Source of the DNA: Candidatus Limnocylindrales bacterium
Lineage (GTDB): Bacteria; Desulfobacterota; Binatia; UBA1149; CAITLU01
DNA length: 64,000 bases
NCBI GenBank assembly: GCA_035571835.1
Contig: DATNBU010000024.1
Location: 1 to 64,000 of the forward strand
Reading direction: 5' to 3'
Shown: positions 1-9,374 of the stretch, piece by piece
Position numbering within the stretch: position 1 is the stretch's first letter
Layout of the letters: every line of letters begins with the position of its first letter
The notes under the pieces: model-generated
Databases searched by the model: none
What the model saw: the letters and a program-made list of their open reading frames with translations, nothing else
What the model was told of the DNA's origin: nothing
Program-made: the position numbers and the translations under genes

Positions 1-1080
1 GGTGTGCCGCGGCGCGGCCGGCGTATGCGATCTCGCCGAGACCTGCGACGGCCTCGTCAATACGTGTCCGAACGACGCCAAGAGCACCGCGCAATGCCGA
101 GGAGCGGCTGGAGTCTGCGACGTTGCGGAAACGTGCGACGGCGCAAGCGACGCGTGTCCGGGCGATGCGAAGAGCACGGCTCAGTGCCGCGCGTCCGCCG
201 GCGTCTGCGATACCGCGGAAACCTGCGACGGCACCGGCAACTCGTGCCCGATCGACGCGAAGAGCACGGCCCAGTGCCGTGCATCCGGCGGCATCTGCGA
301 CTTGGCGGAAACCTGTGACGGCGCGAGCGATTCGTGCCCGGCCGATGCGAAGAGCACGGCGGTGTGCCGCGGCGCGGCCGGCGTATGCGATTTCGCCGAG
401 ACCTGCGACGGCCTTGTCAATACATGTCCGAGCGACATCAAGAGCACGTCGGTCTGCCGCACATCGGCCGGGATCTGCGATCTCGCCGAGACCTGCGATG
501 GCGCGGGCGATTCATGCCCGGCCGACGCCAAGAGCACGGCCGAGTGCCGCGGCTCGGCCGGCGTTTGTGACACGGCCGAAAGCTGCGACGGCCTCGCGGA
601 CGCCTGTCCGGGCGATGCCAAGAGCACCGCGGAGTGTCGCGGTGCTGCGGGAGTCTGCGACGTAGCGGAAAGCTGCGACGGAGTTGCAAACTCATGTCCA
701 GGTGACGCGAAGAGCTCGGCCGTCTGCCGCGGCTCTGCCGGAATCTGCGATACCATCGAGACCTGCGACGGCGTCGCCGACGCTTGCCCGGCCGACACGA
801 AGAGCTCGGCGGAATGCCGCGCGGCCGGTGGCGTGTGCGATCTCGCCGAAACCTGCGACGGCGCAAGCGACGAATGTCCGGCCGATTCCAAGAGCACGGC
901 AGAGTGCCGTGGGTCGGGCGGGATCTGCGACGTTGCGGAAACCTGCGATGGTGCGAGCGACGCCTGTCCGAGCGATTCGAAAAGCACGTCCGAGTGCCGT
1001 GGCGCGGCCGGTGTCTGTGACGTGGCCGAGACCTGCGACGGCGTTGCCGATGCGTGTCCGGCCGATTCGTTCGCCGTATC
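1..1080 (+). repeat. Coding tandem repeat, 12 x 90 bp
   Basis: Twelve consecutive 90-bp units in register (starts at 1, 91, 181 and so on to 991), each encoding one 30-residue Cys-rich unit. Some units are nearly identical at the DNA level: bases 1-60 and 361-420 differ at only two positions. This suggests recent unit duplication or gene conversion. The array continues upstream of the window. Confidence 0.9.
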
Positions 1081-2338
1081 GACGACGGCGTGCCGCGGCT
1101 CAGCCGGCGTCTGCGACCAGGTCGAAAACTGCACGGGCGCCGCTGCGGATTGTCCGGCCGACGGCTTTGCGTCGTCGTCGACGGTCTGCCGCGGTGCGAC
1201 CGGTATCTGTGATGCCGCCGAGAGCTGCACGGGAGCTGCCGCCGCGTGCCCGGCCGACGCTGCGGCGTCGAGCACGACGCTCTGCCGCGGCGCGGTCGAT
1301 GCATGCGATGCGGCGGAAAACTGCGATGGCGCAGGAGCCTGCCCGGCCGATGCAGCGGCGCCGGTCGATACGGCGTGCGGCAACGGCGCCGAGAGCGACT
1401 GCGATCATGCCGACAGCTGCGACGGCTCGGGAACGTGCCGGACCAATATCGAAGCGGCAACGACGCCGTGCGGAAGCAGCGCCGATGATGCCTGCGACAA
1501 CCCGGATACCTGCGACGGTTCGGGAACCTGCAACGCGAACCACGAAGCCAACGGCAAGACGTGCGACGATGGCGCGTTCTGCAACGGTGCCGACACGTGC
1601 GCATCCGGCGCATGCAGCGTGCATACGGGCGATCCGTGCTTCGCCGGCGACGGCGACGGCGACTGCTCGGAAAGCTGCAACGAAGCTGCCGATGCGTGCA
1701 TCTCCACCGATCCGGATGGCGGCGCGTGCGACAACGGCGATGGTTGCACCATCGGCGAGACCTGCAGCGCCGGCGTGTGTGGCGGCGGCAACGGGAACGC
1801 ATGCGTCGATCTTTGCGGCGATCTGCCGGCCACCGGCTGCTTCACGGCGGCCAAATCCGGCTTCAAAGTGAGGAGCGACGCCGATCCGACCAAGAACCGG
1901 ATCCAGTGGAAGTGGAAGAACGGTGAACCGGTTCCGGGGAGCGCTCTCGGCTCGCCGAAGGCGATGACCAAGTACCAGCTGTGCATCTATGACCGCACCG
2001 GTAACACGCCGGAGAAGGTCGGATCGTACAGCCTGCCGGCCAATACCGTGTGGGTCGAGAAGACCGGGTCGATCTCGTACAGTGACAAGAACGGAATGGT
2101 CGAAGGCTTCGCGCAGATCAAGGCGAAAACCACTCTCGAACCGGGCAAGTCCTCGATGAGCGCCAAGCTGTCGTCCACGCACCTGGCGCTGCCGCCGACG
2201 CTCAGCGCATCCGAGTACTTCGACGTCGATCCGTCGCTGACGGTGCAGATGATCAACAGCACCGGAGCCTGCTGGACGTCGGACTTCACTGCGCCGAAGA
2301 AGAACACCACTGCCCAGTTCTCTGCAGTCGGTCCGTAA
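2..2338 (+). CDS. Cys-rich tandem-repeat surface protein (5' end outside window)
   Basis: The reading frame is open from the window edge, so the true start and signal peptide are missing. The 778 visible residues begin with at least 12 repeats of 30 residues, pattern CR.(x)3GxCD(x)2ExCDG(x)4CPxDxKSTA, followed by a few degenerate units of different length and then CD/CDG-type Cys pairs resembling disintegrin-like Cys-rich repeats. From about residue 610 to the end the Cys density falls and a separate domain appears, with KWKNGE, YQLCIYD, and INSTGACW motifs. The same domain closes two other proteins here (27632-29050 and 55000-58200). Presumably exported, with disulfide-bonded repeats forming a stalk. 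No enzymatic motif is visible and function is unknown. A hairpin terminator follows at 2346-2381. Confidence 0.85.
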   Translation: MCRGAAGVCDLAETCDGLVNTCPNDAKSTAQCRGAAGVCDVAETCDGASDACPGDAKSTAQCRASAGVCDTAETCDGTGNSCPIDAKSTAQCRASGGICDLAETCDGASDSCPADAKSTAVCRGAAGVCDFAETCDGLVNTCPSDIKSTSVCRTSAGICDLAETCDGAGDSCPADAKSTAECRGSAGVCDTAESCDGLADACPGDAKSTAECRGAAGVCDVAESCDGVANSCPGDAKSSAVCRGSAGICDTIETCDGVADACPADTKSSAECRAAGGVCDLAETCDGASDECPADSKSTAECRGSGGICDVAETCDGASDACPSDSKSTSECRGAAGVCDVAETCDGVADACPADSFAVSTTACRGSAGVCDQVENCTGAAADCPADGFASSSTVCRGATGICDAAESCTGAAAACPADAAASSTTLCRGAVDACDAAENCDGAGACPADAAAPVDTACGNGAESDCDHADSCDGSGTCRTNIEAATTPCGSSADDACDNPDTCDGSGTCNANHEANGKTCDDGAFCNGADTCASGACSVHTGDPCFAGDGDGDCSESCNEAADACISTDPDGGACDNGDGCTIGETCSAGVCGGGNGNACVDLCGDLPATGCFTAAKSGFKVRSDADPTKNRIQWKWKNGEPVPGSALGSPKAMTKYQLCIYDRTGNTPEKVGSYSLPANTVWVEKTGSISYSDKNGMVEGFAQIKAKTTLEPGKSSMSAKLSSTHLALPPTLSASEYFDVDPSLTVQMINSTGACWTSDFTAPKKNTTAQFSAVGP

Positions 2339-2345
2339 GCTCCTT

Positions 2346-2381
2346 GCCGGGGTGCGAATGCTCGTGCGTTCACACCCCGGC
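2346..2381 (+). terminator. Hairpin terminator of the Cys-rich repeat gene
   Basis: Arms GCCGGGGTGCGAA (2346-2358) and TTCACACCCCGGC (2369-2381) pair with one mismatch around a 10-nt loop, starting 8 nt after the stop codon. A pyrimidine-rich but not pure T tract follows. Confidence 0.65.
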
Positions 2382-2535
2382 CGATCTTTGCGCTCTTCTC
2401 CCCGCGATTACTTCCTGCGATTACTTCGCCGCAGTTGAGGCGGATGGTTTCTTGCTCGGTGCGGGCAGGCAGACCATTCTGCGGATGCGCGCATGCGAGA
2501 GAGTTGTTCTCCGCACGCTTTCGCAGGGAGACGCC

Positions 2536-4269
2536 ATGGGAATTCGCAGCCTTCAGCCGACGCACACGTCCGCAGTGATCACCGGCTGTTTCTTTTCGAT
2601 CGTGATCGCGCTGGCAGGATGCGATTCGCCGACGACCAGCGTGACGGGCGAATCGACGGGCGTCCCCGGGCGCATCGCAAGTGAAGACCCGGGTGCCTCC
2701 GGCGACGCTCACGCGACTGGAGGAATCGACGCGCAGAACGATCCGGAACCGGCGGCCGCACCCGGAACGCCGGCCGGCCCCGGCGCGGATTCCGCGCAGG
2801 CACCCGCTGCACCGCAGTTCACCCAGGAGCGGCTCGAGCAGCTCGTCGCGCCGGTCGCCCTTTATCCGGACCCGCTGCTGATGGACGTGCTCATGGCGGC
2901 GACCTATCCGGCCGAAGTCGCCGAAGCGGCCGCGTGGCATCGCGAGCATCCGAACCTCAACGGCAAAGCACTCGACGATGCGATCGCCGACAAGAACTGG
3001 GACGTGAGCGTGAATTCGCTCACGCACGCGACCCAGGCGATCGAGCTGATGGGCGCCGATCCGCAATGGACGAGCGATCTCGGCGAAGCGTTCCTCGCAC
3101 AGCAGGACGATGTGCTCAACGCCGTGCAGGTGATGCGCAGCCGCGCGTGCGACCTCGGCAACCTGAAGACCACCGAACAGCAGCGGGTCGAGATCGAGCA
3201 GGCTCCGCCGCCGCCTGCGCAGCCCGCGGTGCATTATGTCGTTCCTCCTCCGCCGCGCATCGTCCGCATCGTGCCCGTGCAGCCGGAGGTTCTGTTCGTG
3301 CCGGTCTACAATCCTCGGGTGATCTTCGGACCGCCTCCGCCGGTCATCTTCTATCCGCGCGTCTACGTTTATCCGGGCATTGCCGTCGGGATCGCTCCGG
3401 TCATCACGTTCGGCGTAGGCATCACGTTCGGCGGGCTTTTCTGGGGCGACCTCGACTGGCACCACCATCACGTCTATCGGCGTCACTACGACGGCGGGTA
3501 TTACAGCGGCAATTACGGAGATGACGACTACTGGCGTCATGACGTGCGCCACCGACGCGGCGTTGCCTACCGCCAGGCTTATCTCGAGCGCGAGTACGGC
3601 TCGGCCAATCGTGAGCACTGGTCACGCGAAGGCTCGCGCTACGGCGATCGATATCGCGCAGATGTGCGCGGCGGCGCCGGACGCGAACGCGGACCGGATC
3701 GCGGCGGAGCGGCGATGCGTGGCGAGCGCGGCGGCGGCGTTAAAGGCAATCGCGGCGGTGGGGTCGAGAAGGGCAACCGCGGCGGCGGCGGCGGCAAGGG
3801 CAATCGCAGCGGCGGCGTCGAGAGGGGCAGCCGCGGCGGTGGCGAAAAAGGAAACCGCGGAGGCGGTGGCGCAAAGGGAAATCGCGGCGGCGGTGGAAAG
3901 GGAAATCGCGGTGGCGCCGGAAAAGCGCACGGCAAAGGCGGCCAGCACGGCGGCGGCGCCGACCGCGGCGGCAAAGCTCCGTCCATGTCCGGACATGGTC
4001 CGGGATCGGGCCACGGCGGGCCGCCTTCGCATGGCGGCGGTTCGTCGAAGGATCGCGGCGCGATGCACGGCGGTGGTCATGGCGGCGGTCACGGCGGTGG
4101 TGGTTCGGGCGCGGCAATGCACGGCGGCGGTGGTGGTCGCGGCGGACCGGGCGGCATGCATGGCGGCGGCCATGGTGGAGGCGGGCCGCATGGCGGAGGC
4201 GGACAGCACGGACCGGGTGGAGGAGGTCACGGCGGCGGTGGTCACGGCGGCGGCAAGCACGGGCACTGA
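2536..4269 (+). CDS. DUF3300 lipoprotein with Gly/His-rich C-terminal tail
   Basis: 577 residues from the ATG at 2536, which has a GGGAGA ribosome site in front. An upstream in-frame TTG at 2344 would bury the signal peptide. The N-terminus is a lipoprotein signal ending in a lipobox, IALAGC, so the mature protein should be anchored in an envelope membrane. Residues about 90-200 carry a DUF3300 domain (VAPVALYPDPLLMDVLMAAT and following helices). Next come a Pro-rich stretch, a hydrophobic Tyr/Pro/Val segment and a HHHHVYRRH cluster. The last 200 residues are low complexity: KGNRGGG-type repeats turning into HGGGHGGG runs. The function of DUF3300 is not established. The His-rich tail could bind metal ions (inference). 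Confidence 0.85.
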   Translation: MGIRSLQPTHTSAVITGCFFSIVIALAGCDSPTTSVTGESTGVPGRIASEDPGASGDAHATGGIDAQNDPEPAAAPGTPAGPGADSAQAPAAPQFTQERLEQLVAPVALYPDPLLMDVLMAATYPAEVAEAAAWHREHPNLNGKALDDAIADKNWDVSVNSLTHATQAIELMGADPQWTSDLGEAFLAQQDDVLNAVQVMRSRACDLGNLKTTEQQRVEIEQAPPPPAQPAVHYVVPPPPRIVRIVPVQPEVLFVPVYNPRVIFGPPPPVIFYPRVYVYPGIAVGIAPVITFGVGITFGGLFWGDLDWHHHHVYRRHYDGGYYSGNYGDDDYWRHDVRHRRGVAYRQAYLEREYGSANREHWSREGSRYGDRYRADVRGGAGRERGPDRGGAAMRGERGGGVKGNRGGGVEKGNRGGGGGKGNRSGGVERGSRGGGEKGNRGGGGAKGNRGGGGKGNRGGAGKAHGKGGQHGGGADRGGKAPSMSGHGPGSGHGGPPSHGGGSSKDRGAMHGGGHGGGHGGGGSGAAMHGGGGGRGGPGGMHGGGHGGGGPHGGGGQHGPGGGGHGGGGHGGGKHGH

Positions 4270-4332
4270 ACACCGGATGCCTTCGCGTTTTCCGGCTGCG
4301 GCGACATCATTCGCGGCCGGAGGTTCTGCGCC

Positions 4333-5823
<1,491 letters not shown>

Positions 5824-5848
5824 CATCGCGATCGCCGCACGGGGCGCC

Positions 5849-5874
5849 GTCCGTTTCCGACGTCGCGGAGCGAC
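5849..5874. promoter_or_regulatory. Upstream pair of 13-nt dyads (possible auxiliary operators)
   Basis: GTCCG-TTT-CCGAC (5849-5861, one imperfect position) directly abuts GTCGC-GGA-GCGAC (5862-5874, perfect 5+3+5). They share the GTC...GAC ends and 3-nt centre of the two dyads nearer the tetR-type gene. In GC-rich DNA such short dyads can be chance, so this is a weak call on its own. Confidence 0.35.
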
Positions 5875-5888
5875 GCCGGAGATTCTGA

Positions 5889-5916
5889 TTGACAGATCGT
5901 CGAAAATCGACAATAT
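5889..5916 (+). promoter_or_regulatory. Sigma-70-like promoter for the TetR-type gene
   Basis: A consensus -35 TTGACA (5889-5894) is followed after 16 nt by CAATAT (5911-5916). Transcription would start near 5923, giving a very short leader with the GGAG ribosome site at 5930-5933. Confidence 0.55.
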
Positions 5917-5929
5917 GTCGGTTTCCGAC
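5899..5929. promoter_or_regulatory. Two perfect dyads overlapping the promoter: likely TetR operators
   Basis: GTCGA-AAA-TCGAC (5899-5911) occupies the promoter spacer and GTCGG-TTT-CCGAC (5917-5929) covers the expected start of transcription. Both are perfect 5+3+5 inverted repeats with centres 18 bp apart, a geometry suited to dimeric TetR-family repressors. Autoregulation of the following gene and its coupled operon is inferred. Confidence 0.55.
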
Positions 5930-5941
5930 GGAGTGTCAAAC

Positions 5942-6706
5942 ATGGACCCGGCCGCAGATCGCAAAAAAGCCCGCAAATTACCCGCCGGTTCGTCGGCAGC
6001 GACCCATGCGGCATCGGCGATATCGGCCACGGAAGCCGAGGCCGGGCGCCGCCCCGCTGCGATCCCGACCATCGAGCGACCCACCCGCCGCAGCCGCAAG
6101 ACGCGCAAGGATCTCGTCGACGCGGCCCGCGAGCTGCTCGAAGAGCAGGGCGTCCCGGCCCTCACCGTCAAGGCCGTCACCGAGCGCGCCGATGTCGGGC
6201 ACGGCACGTTCTACCATCACTTTCCGTCGACCGAGGCGGTGCTCGCGGCCGGCATCGAGGCGTCGATGCGCGAATTTGCGGCCGCCATCGAACGCGAGTT
6301 CTCCGAAGCCTCCGACAAGGCCTGGGTCTTCGTAAAGAGCATGTCGAGCACGTTCCGCATGCTCACGCGTCACCCGGCGCTGCCGTGGATGCTCGAGAGG
6401 CCGCAGGTTCTTGCTGCTGCGCTTCGCGAGGCATGCGGACCGTTCGCGCGCCGCGATGTCGCGGCCATGGTTGCCGCAGGCGACGTCCATGGCGACGCGC
6501 TGCCGCGCGTCGGCCATTACTGGGAATGGATCATCGTCGGCGCGCTTTCGGATGCGGCCGGGCGGCCGCTCGAACAATCGAGGATCGAAGCCGGCCTCAT
6601 TGAGATGGTGCTGCGGATCCTTGGTCTCGACGATGCGCGCATTCGCCGCCTGCTGTCGTCGCTCGATGCCGCTGTGAAGCCGAACGCGAGGAAGAAGGGT
6701 GCATGA
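5942..6706 (+). CDS. TetR/AcrR-family transcriptional regulator
   Basis: 254 residues from the ATG at 5942, chosen because GGAG lies 8 nt upstream and because the in-frame ATG at 5915 overlaps the promoter -10 and an operator dyad. A basic, Ala-rich N-terminal tail of about 55 residues precedes the TetR DNA-binding domain: RKDLVDAARELLEEQG, then the helix-turn-helix with VKAVTERADVGHGTFYHHF (residues about 57-105). The C-terminal half is the variable ligand-binding region. Its stop codon overlaps the next start (ATGA), so it is co-translated with the hydroxylase. It probably represses this cluster in response to an aromatic substrate or CoA/ring-cleavage intermediate (inference). Confidence 0.92.
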   Translation: MDPAADRKKARKLPAGSSAATHAASAISATEAEAGRRPAAIPTIERPTRRSRKTRKDLVDAARELLEEQGVPALTVKAVTERADVGHGTFYHHFPSTEAVLAAGIEASMREFAAAIEREFSEASDKAWVFVKSMSSTFRMLTRHPALPWMLERPQVLAAALREACGPFARRDVAAMVAAGDVHGDALPRVGHYWEWIIVGALSDAAGRPLEQSRIEAGLIEMVLRILGLDDARIRRLLSSLDAAVKPNARKKGA

Positions 6707-8313
6707 GCGTATCGCGCGACGCAGAGGCCGGCGGCAATGACGCGCGGACGGCGCACGTTGCAGACGTTGCGGATGTTGCGGTGGTGGGCTGCGGTCCGGT
6801 CGGCGCCGGCGCGGCAATTCTGCTCGCGCGCGCGGGCCTGAAGGTCGTCGTGCTCGACCGCACGACCGCCGTCTCGGACCTGCCGCGCGCGGTGCTGCTC
6901 GACGGAGAGACGGTGCGCGCGTTCCAGCGCGTCGGCCTCGGCTCGGAAATCAATGCGCTGCTGCAGCCGTATCGCGCCGGTGACGCCGCATACTTCACCG
7001 ATTCGCGCCGCAATCCGCACTTCGGCGTCGAGATGCCTGCCGAAGGCGTCAACGGCTGGCGCGACGGCGCGTTCTTCGACCAGCCCGAGCTCGAAGGCGA
7101 GCTTCGCCGGCTGATGCTTCGCGAGCGGAACGTCGATGCCAGGTTCGGGCACGAAGTCACCGCCATCGGTCAGGACGACGACGGCGTGCAGGTCTCGGCA
7201 ACGGATCTGGCGAGCGGAAAAGCAACGCAGGTGCGCGCACGCTGGCTCATCGCATGCGACGGAGCGTCGAGTTTCGTGCGGCGAAGCCTCGGCATTGCGT
7301 GGCGCAGCCTTGGGTACGATCACGACTGGCTGGTCGTCGACGTGGAAGTCAAAGACGTCGCCGATCTTCCCGGCGTGACGATGCAGGTCTGCGATCCGGC
7401 GCGCCTGACGACGTACATCTGCGGCAAGGATCCGTATCGGCGATGGGAGTTCCGCCTGCTCGACGGCGAGACGCGCGAGAACATGGTCGATGGCGACAAC
7501 GTCCGGCGCATGCTCGCGCCGTGGATCGCGCCGGATCGCTACACCGTTCGGCGCGCGGCCGTATATCAGTTCCATGCGGCGACCGCCGCGCGCTGGCGCG
7601 ACGGCCGCATCTTTCTTGCCGGCGATGCCGCGCACCAGACGCCGCCGTTTCTCGGCCAGGGAATGAACGCCGGCTTCCGCGATGCGGTCAACCTCGTCTG
7701 GAAGCTCGCGCTCGTGTGCCGCGGCGCCGCACCGCAATCGCTGCTCGATACGTACGCCGAAGAGCGCGATCCGCACGCGCACGAGCTCGTCGACTGGGCT
7801 GTCGCCGTCGGACGCCTGATGGATGCGCTGGCCGACGCGGAAGCCGGACGCGCATGCGGTCCCCCGCCCGACGATCTGATGCGCAGCGGTTACGGGCAGG
7901 GACGAAGCGCGCCGCCGATTCGCTTCGGTCTCGTCGTCGAAAGCCAGGTCTCGGACTCGGGCGTGACCGGTTATCTGTCGAATCAGCCGACGGTCGCGGC
8001 CGCGGATGGAAATGCGAAGCTGCTCGACGAGGTTCTCGGCAACGGATTTTGCGTAGTCGGCCGCAATGCTGCTGCACTTTCGATGAACGATGCGAGCCGC
8101 ACGTACCTCGAGCGCATCGGCGCGCCCGCCGTCTCACTCGAGGATCTGACGCTGGTTCGCGGTCACTGGGACCGTCTCTTCGGCGCGCACGCGGCGGCCG
8201 TCATCCGGCCGGACCGGTATGTCTTCGGCGTCACCGACGACGCCCATTCGCTCGACGACCTCGTCGCCACCCTGAAAACCACGCTGCATGGCGAAGCTGG
8301 AGACGCACGATGA
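6703..8313 (+). CDS. FAD-dependent aromatic hydroxylase (MhpA-like)
   Basis: 536 residues, group A flavin monooxygenase (PheA/TfdB/MhpA type) that hydroxylates a phenolic ring using NAD(P)H and O2. Visible motifs are the Rossmann GCGPVGAGAAILLARAG near residue 30, the DG motif ACDGASSFVRRSLG near 185, and the GD motif FLAGDAAHQTPPFLGQGMN near 307. The C-terminal thioredoxin-like region typical of phenol-hydroxylase relatives follows. ATGA overlaps couple it to the regulator upstream and to the dioxygenase downstream. With those neighbours its likely product is a catechol-type diol. The exact substrate (hydroxyphenylpropionate-like, resorcinol-like or other) cannot be read from the sequence. 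Confidence 0.92.
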   Translation: MSVSRDAEAGGNDARTAHVADVADVAVVGCGPVGAGAAILLARAGLKVVVLDRTTAVSDLPRAVLLDGETVRAFQRVGLGSEINALLQPYRAGDAAYFTDSRRNPHFGVEMPAEGVNGWRDGAFFDQPELEGELRRLMLRERNVDARFGHEVTAIGQDDDGVQVSATDLASGKATQVRARWLIACDGASSFVRRSLGIAWRSLGYDHDWLVVDVEVKDVADLPGVTMQVCDPARLTTYICGKDPYRRWEFRLLDGETRENMVDGDNVRRMLAPWIAPDRYTVRRAAVYQFHAATAARWRDGRIFLAGDAAHQTPPFLGQGMNAGFRDAVNLVWKLALVCRGAAPQSLLDTYAEERDPHAHELVDWAVAVGRLMDALADAEAGRACGPPPDDLMRSGYGQGRSAPPIRFGLVVESQVSDSGVTGYLSNQPTVAAADGNAKLLDEVLGNGFCVVGRNAAALSMNDASRTYLERIGAPAVSLEDLTLVRGHWDRLFGAHAAAVIRPDRYVFGVTDDAHSLDDLVATLKTTLHGEAGDAR

Positions 8314-9251
8314 CAACTCCCCTGATCAAAATCCGCGACATCGCATTCGTTCGCCTTCGCGTGCCCGACCTCGATCAGATGGAAACCTACCTGGCCGATT
8401 TCGGCCTCGAGCGAAGTGCGCGCACGGAATCGGCGCTCTATATGCGCGGGGCCGGCACTGCGCATCACGTGCACGTCAGCGAGCACGGCGCCGACGCAGG
8501 GCTGATCGGCATCGCGCTGCTCGCGTCGAGCGCGGGCGATCTCGACAAAATCGCGAAAGCTCCCGGAGCTTCGCAGGTGCATGACACCGGCGAGCCCGGC
8601 GGCGGGCGGCGCGTCGTGCTGCACGATCCGTTCGGCGTGCGGGTCGAGGTCGTGCACGGGATCGACAGCGTCGAGCCGCTCGCCGTACGGCCGTCGCTCG
8701 GTCTCAACCTCGGAAGCCGCATCGAGCGGCGCGGGATTTTGAAGCGCGTCGAGAAAGGACCGGCGCGCGTCAAGAGGCTCGGCCACACTGCAATCAACCT
8801 GGCGGATCCGGATGCAGCGTTCGACTGGTATTCGCGGCATTTCGGCCTGCTCAAAAGCGATTCGATCGCGCTCGAGAACTTCGCGCTCGCGCACTTCTGC
8901 CGCTGCGATCTCGGCAGCGAGTTCACCGATCATCACACACTGGTGTTCGCCCGCTCGTTCGACGGGCAGACCAGCCTGAATCACGCGTCGTTCGAGGTCT
9001 GTGATCTCGACGACGTCTGGATCGGACACGAGCATCTGGCCGCAAAAGGCTACCGGCACACGTGGGGAATCGCGCGGCACACGCTCGGCAGCCAGATCTT
9101 CGACTACTGGCGCGATCCGTGGGGCCTCATCCACGAGCACTTCACCGACGGCGACCTGCTCGATGCGTCGTGGCCCGGCGAAGTCCACGGTCTCGAAACC
9201 AGCCAGTGGGGCGCCGACATGCCCCCCGGTTTCGGCCAGCCGCTTCCGTGA
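8310..9251 (+). CDS. Extradiol ring-cleavage dioxygenase (VOC superfamily, type I)
   Basis: 313 residues from the ATG at 8310, which overlaps the preceding stop. It consists of two tandem glyoxalase/bleomycin-resistance (VOC) modules, as in catechol 2,3-dioxygenases. The C-terminal module carries all three expected metal ligands: His in LGHTAINL (about residue 158), His in LNHASFEV (about 226) and Glu in GLIHEHFTD (about 277), plus a conserved Tyr/Asp region FDYWRDPWG. Such enzymes open catechols by meta cleavage with Fe(II) or Mn(II). Placement directly between an aromatic hydroxylase and an FAH-family hydrolase supports a meta-cleavage route. Substrate unknown. Confidence 0.9.
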   Translation: MTTPLIKIRDIAFVRLRVPDLDQMETYLADFGLERSARTESALYMRGAGTAHHVHVSEHGADAGLIGIALLASSAGDLDKIAKAPGASQVHDTGEPGGGRRVVLHDPFGVRVEVVHGIDSVEPLAVRPSLGLNLGSRIERRGILKRVEKGPARVKRLGHTAINLADPDAAFDWYSRHFGLLKSDSIALENFALAHFCRCDLGSEFTDHHTLVFARSFDGQTSLNHASFEVCDLDDVWIGHEHLAAKGYRHTWGIARHTLGSQIFDYWRDPWGLIHEHFTDGDLLDASWPGEVHGLETSQWGADMPPGFGQPLP

Positions 9252-9339
9252 TGCCGGCCAGGGCTCATTCGATTCGTCGAGAACCGCCCACCGGTTCCAG
9301 AAACAGACCGGACGGTTTTCGCCATTCGCCACTCGCCAC

Positions 9340-9354
9340 TCGCGATGTTCGCGA
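9340..9354. promoter_or_regulatory. Perfect 6+3+6 inverted repeat before the FAH gene
   Basis: TCGCGA-TGT-TCGCGA lies in the 123-nt gap after the dioxygenase, just upstream of the AAAGGAGAG ribosome site. Immediately before it is a 7-bp direct repeat (TCGCCAT, TCGCCAC, TCGCCAC from 9319). It could be an operator or a small RNA hairpin and does not match the 5+3+5 dyads at 5899-5929. Confidence 0.3.
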
Positions 9355-9374
9355 GCCGCTAAAGGAGAGATGAA

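Noticed and set aside
1..1080. Regularly spaced repeats that could be taken for a CRISPR-like array.
   Set aside because: Units are contiguous, translate into a conserved Cys-rich motif in one frame and have no unique spacers.
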